Positions 59,840 to 64,000 of a stretch of DNA of 64,000 nucleotides are shown here, piece after piece. Below the pieces are notes generated by a model that made no database searches, was not told where the DNA came from, and saw only the letters and a program-made list of their open reading frames with translations. Each line of letters opens with the position of its first letter. Within the stretch, counting starts at the first letter, position 1. The DNA comes from Aplectana chamaeleonis (taxonomy: Eukaryota; Nematoda; Chromadorea; Rhabditida; Cosmocercidae): NCBI GenBank assembly GCA_029168955.1, contig JAPDOI010001517.1, positions 1 through 64,000 of the forward strand, given 5' to 3'. The position numbers and the translations under genes are program-made.

Positions 59840-61350
59840 GTCAAGGACGACATTTGCTTATTAAGTGATGTGTGTTTCTGTTTATTACATGGAAGAACGA
59901 AAAAACGGAACCACCACCCCTTAACAGAGGGGGATGCCAAGAGACAATAATTTATGATGAATAACAATTTACAGGCAAAACGTACAACCCATCGAGGCAT
60001 GAGAGCTTCAGTTTTATGACGGCGATCGCTCTGTTGGGACAACAGATAGCTCTCAAGGGCCTTTTTGAAAGTAGTGAGTGTCCCATAATTACTAAGCCTA
60101 ACCGTAAGAGTTTCTTAAATCAAGAACCCGGGGCTCTATTGACAAAAAGAAGTGCTGTCTGACATTACGCCTAGCCCAAGCGCCAACAGCGCCAATTCTC
60201 ACCAGCGCCCCTGTAGTGGTTGACGGCCTCAGCTTGAACAGAGCCGGCCAGCTTTAAGACCAGCACACCCATGAACGATCTTATATATCATAACTTTATA
60301 TCAAACTTTCGTCTCCCAGCTCTGACAGTGGTTAGGGCCTAACTAAAAATTTTGTGGCCACATGGGTCACGGTTCCGATACGTGGGCACGAATCCCAACC
60401 GGTTCTGAAAAAGAGCCTACGCGTAAAAGTTTTCTGGACCTTTTTCCAGTGCTTCGACAGATCCCCTTTTGTAAGGATTAGAAAATCACAGTACCGTAAT
60501 ATTCCACCAGAGGCCTAATGTATGTTTTGTAGTCCACAACAAGTACTGTCTCGGATCGGTAGAGTTTGAGAGTGCTCTAAATACACAAGGCATCATTCCG
60601 CTCGCCTTGGAGAGAGGCAACCTGATGGCAGTGGTCGTCGAAACTAAGATCGCCCTTTATGAGGAACCCGAGATCTATAGTAATCCTTCATTGACCTAGC
60701 TCAACTATGCTTACCGTCAACACTATTCTGAGGCCACATTCACTCGACTCTTCTGAAGCTTCACTGACTTTCGTGTCCTCACTGGACATCGGTAATTTCC
60801 ATTTGTGGGACCATTTGACAACGTCATCAAAGCGCCTTTGGTGATAGGAACCCCGAATCCTCCGCGGTAAAAAATAGGTTACTTTGTTTACAATGTCTTG
60901 AAATCATCAGCGAACGCCGAACAGTCAATTTAAATACGAGGAAATAATCACAGGAGACTTCAAAGTGCCTATAAATATTTAAAAGGAACTGGCGGAAAGC
61001 ACTCCACCCTGAGGTACACACCGCTCAGGGATCGAAGCAGGGGGAGGAGAGAACGCAGCGCTTAAGCCAAACTCTGAAGGTTCTTCCAGTGAGAAAGACT
61101 GACGAATTCAGGCCACACTATCCGCGGGTGAATACCCACTATTTCTAGTTTAGTTACCAATTTACGGTAGGAAACTCTATAAAATGCTTTGGAGAGAAGT
61201 CAAGATAAACAACATCCCACACCAATATCATTGTCGAGCACCCGAGTCCAGATCGTTCTAGCGACTGCAGCATCCCCAAAATGGTTGAGTTGTTGCCACT
61301 TATGGAACCCGTGTTTGGTGCTCCGAAATGATGGAATGCTCTTCTAAAAT
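59840..61350 (-). pseudogene. Decayed CR1-like LINE reverse transcriptase
   Basis: Translation in shifting frames gives VYLDFS, VSYRKLVTKLEIVGIHPRIV, VPQGGVLSAS, DDVVKWSHKWKLP, FDDHCHQV, YKTYIRPLVEY and, near the end, RIGAVGAWARRNVRQHFF, NYGTLTTFKKALESYLLSQQ. These follow the RT to C-terminal order of CR1-type LINEs on the minus strand. Many stops and frameshifts. The 5' part is absent beyond the MITE at 61379. Confidence 0.85.
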
Positions 61351-61378
61351 GAGCAATATAACAATAACTTTTCTTTAA

Positions 61379-61867
61379 AGGCAGCTGTTCACGATGATCA
61401 TCCTCGTTAACTTTCCACAGTGAACGATGCGATGGGCGAGAAGGATCCTAGGCTCCCCAGTGTGTGTCAGGAAGAACGGTAGAAAACGAGCCAGGCAGCG
61501 GCAAAATAACGGTTGCAATACAAGCGTTTTGCATTTCCCAGACACGCCCCGTTCACCCCCAGATCCGCCCCACTTGAAAGGATCAAATGAAAGACTCAAA
61601 TTATAGGAATGATCAAAGTGAAGGAAGTGCTGATAAGTGAGCTGTTTGCTTCATTGCAACTGATAGGTGTATCATCTTCTAGCGGTCAATTCCTCCACGC
61701 TCAAAAATCAACGTAAACAAGAGAGGGCCTATTATTTTTGGCTCAAAAAAACGCGTGCTTTCTCCTGTCCTTTTTAAGCATGCGCTTTGCCATATAGGGC
61801 ACCAGACCTTCCAAGCGTAAACCGTGGAGATATCGGAGGTGAAATTGTATCGTGAACACATAGCACT
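61379..61867. mobile_element. TTAA MITE
   Basis: Starts AGGCAGCTGTTCACGATGAT and ends ATCGTGAACACATAGCACT, TTAA at 61375-61378 and 61868-61871. Close relative of 55307-55766 with several small insertions. Confidence 0.82.
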
Positions 61868-61871
61868 TTAA

Positions 61872-63075
61872 CATACTTTTTTCGAGGAGCCTGGCAAAAA
61901 TAGAAGTGATAATAATGGGTTCAGTAACAGTCCCGATAAATTGCAAAAATGAATTTTCCTGACTAGGAAGAACCCTTATATTCACTTCAAATGCAGTAGA
62001 CACTGAGTTTTAAAAGTGGGAAAGATATAACGGCGCAAGTGGATTCGTAATGCGGCTCTTACAAGAACGCTCATGCCTTGGCAAACGTCAAAAGCAAATG
62101 TATGAAAGATCGTATGTGAACCATGTTGAGCCACCACAAACAGTCATTCCTGTCGATTCTCAAAACAGGGCTGGGCGCCCTCTTTTCTGTACAGCTGCTC
62201 CGCTTTACAAATTTAGTGCTTCGATAGTGATCCCTTTTAAATCGTTTTTGCTGTTCTTTCCAACAATACAATTCCTTTCTAGTCAAGGCCGTGTACGAGT
62301 CTTATAGCATCGCTATCTCCTCGTATATGCCATACATTGTCGCTATATTCCTTTTTCTCTTTTCTTAACCATGTTTCGTAGGCCTTTACTCTACAATGAA
62401 CCTTATAATTTCTAGGCAAACGGACATCAGATTCGTTTTTTCAGCACCCTAGATTACCCCCTCCATACAGCATTTGGGCAAAAATCGACAATTTTTTTAA
62501 AACACCTAAAAATGCATGATGGCATTTTGAGGAAAATACCCTTACCTTTTCACGCAATGTTTCAAAGGCGCTCATAAATCCTTTTTAAGCAGCAAGAGCC
62601 TCGGCACGAGACAGTGGATGACAGCTTTTCGAAAATCCGTTCATGCAGATTTGGAATTCGTTTTTGAAACTCTCATATAATTTCGGAGCTTTTTGGAACT
62701 GGACTCGGCGCTTTATTTAAAACGCCTCAGTCCAGAAAAAATGCATTTTCCATACGTGTTCGATTTCGAGTAAAGTCATGAGCATGTAGGAGTATAGCCT
62801 TTCTCCCTCTCATTTAACAAACAGGTCGAAGAAATGATGCCTATCGGGCCTACCAAGTTGAAGTCTTCTAATCACAATGTTATATTCTGCCAATACCAAT
62901 CGCTAAGGCTGCTTGCTCCACCCGGGCTCATGTAAGCGAGAAAGGCTTGCTATTCTCCGATCCCAAGCACAACTTATGCTCTGTATTCGAGGAGGGGAGT
63001 TGTTTGGTCACGCCCACGACAACTCGGCCCGAGGAATCAGGAAACAGCGTAACCTAGTGTTCGGACGATTCAGAT
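61872..63075. other. No recognised gene
   Basis: Holds a copy of the 59335-59480 segment (62420-62560) and a member of the GTCGAAG...CGCT family (62824-62920). The frame at 62050-62307 has no recognised domain. Confidence 0.4.
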
Positions 63076-63079
63076 TTCG

Positions 63080-63275
63080 AACAGGCAACGAAAGGCGAAA
63101 AAATTTTTCATTACAAAGGAATTCGAACAAACGAAAGAAGGATGAAATGTTCGACGAAATTTCAAGCGAACGAAATCTGTGAAAAAAATGTTTGACAAAA
63201 TTAGGTCGAACGAACTGAAACGAACAAAAAAATTTCGAAAAATCTTACGAAATTCTTTTCGAAAAATTTAGTTAA
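63080..63275. repeat. TTCGAA/CGAACGAA low-complexity block
   Basis: Inverted relative of 48640-48965. Confidence 0.65.
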
Positions 63276-63516
63276 AGTACAATTATACTGTCCCCTGCCC
63301 TGTCTTCACTGCCCCACAACCCCGTTACTTTTTGAGATTATCCTATCGCCTCTCGCTCGAGGAGCCATTTCATCACTGACACGAAGGCCTGTCGTTGCCC
63401 CCTCCGATGCATCTGGAGCCAATGAGTCTGTTCCTCTGGGTATTATTATTTTTGGATCGGGTTGATCTGAAACTTACGCTGCAGTTATTATTGTTCAGTT
63501 TATTGATTATTTAAAA

Positions 63517-63740
63517 AGCAAGGTCCGTTCAAGTTTTTCCAGTATCGAATTTAGGATTAGATAGATTGGGTTCTGGCTAAGCTGAACACCGTCTGGACGT
63601 TTGACAAACTTATTAGTTCTTACTTTCCGAAAAAAAAAACAGCTCTAAAGTAAAGGATTACGGTGTTCACAGCATGATAATCATGCGCCAGAAATGTTTT
63701 CACTGACGTGGCTGGAATAACTTAAAGAAGACCGTAGTTT
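63517..63740. repeat. Second copy of the 51206-51800 repeat (uninterrupted)
   Basis: Shares AAGCAAGGTCCG, TTAGATAGATTGGG and GGATTACGGTGTTCACAGCA with 51206-51800 but lacks its 274-bp MITE. The rest of the window to 64000 shows nothing recognisable. Confidence 0.65.
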
Positions 63741-64000
63741 CCGCCGTTTTGGCTCGTTCATTGAGAGTTGCCTGTAACATACGCTCCGGGATTCAGCGGG
63801 AAATATTTTCAAGAGATCGAGAAATTCTACTCGGACCCTGCCTCTAAGTAATTTATGTGGTTGAACTTGCTATTTTCTATATCTGGACTCACGCTTTCTT
63901 TGATTGCTTTGCTTCAATTATACGTTTACTACGAAAATGTATTAAACTTATTACAGTAATGTGTTGAACGTTCGTCTGTAGCACGCACTTTGAGGTGGTA

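Overview
This is a eukaryotic (metazoan) genomic window. The organism is most likely a nematode, perhaps a strongylid/hookworm-type clade V worm. That placement is an inference from two very short introns (52 and 57 nt) in one compact gene model, an animal-type ADAR deaminase, and an RTE/CR1/Tc1/hAT/MITE repeat load. No species can be assigned. Most of the 64 kb is repeat DNA, and nearly all long open frames are by-products of repeats. Two host gene models can be built by joining short exons.

Layout. 1-11.2 kb is decayed repeat DNA with several TTAA-flanked MITEs and an 830-bp foldback. 11.27-13.96 kb is a satellite with a ~42-bp unit (S1). 13.98-15.2 kb holds a compact three-exon gene of unknown function on the minus strand and a duplicated copy of its upstream region. 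15.63-17.44 kb is a second 42-bp satellite (S2), every unit of which carries a TGACGTCA palindrome. 17.44-26.4 kb is a ~246-bp satellite (S3). S3 can be decomposed exactly as one S2 unit plus a ~197-bp terminal-inverted-repeat transposon plus an 8-bp target duplication, amplified together.

28.4-56.1 kb is a single minus-strand gene. Nine exons encode essentially the whole adenosine deaminase domain of an ADAR RNA-editing enzyme, from the HAE zinc/proton-shuttle motif to the C-terminal W-x-x-K-P and stop. The exons total under 1 kb. The introns (up to 13.9 kb) are filled with transposons: a TA-flanked MITE, a Tc1-like element interrupted by a CR1/L2-like LINE that is itself interrupted by a hAT element holding a foldback, a second hAT element, TTAA MITEs, a LINE 3' fragment, a 5'-truncated RTE-like retrotransposon and several palindromic elements. 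The N-terminal exons (dsRNA-binding domain) were not found; they may lie beyond the right edge.

56.1-64 kb is again repeat DNA, including a decayed CR1-like LINE reverse transcriptase on the minus strand (59.8-61.35 kb) and more TTAA MITEs. Two ADAR exons contain 1-2 nt insertions in invariant motifs, and the satellites contain many small insertions. Part of the sequence may therefore carry residual long-read indel errors; otherwise the gene is decaying.
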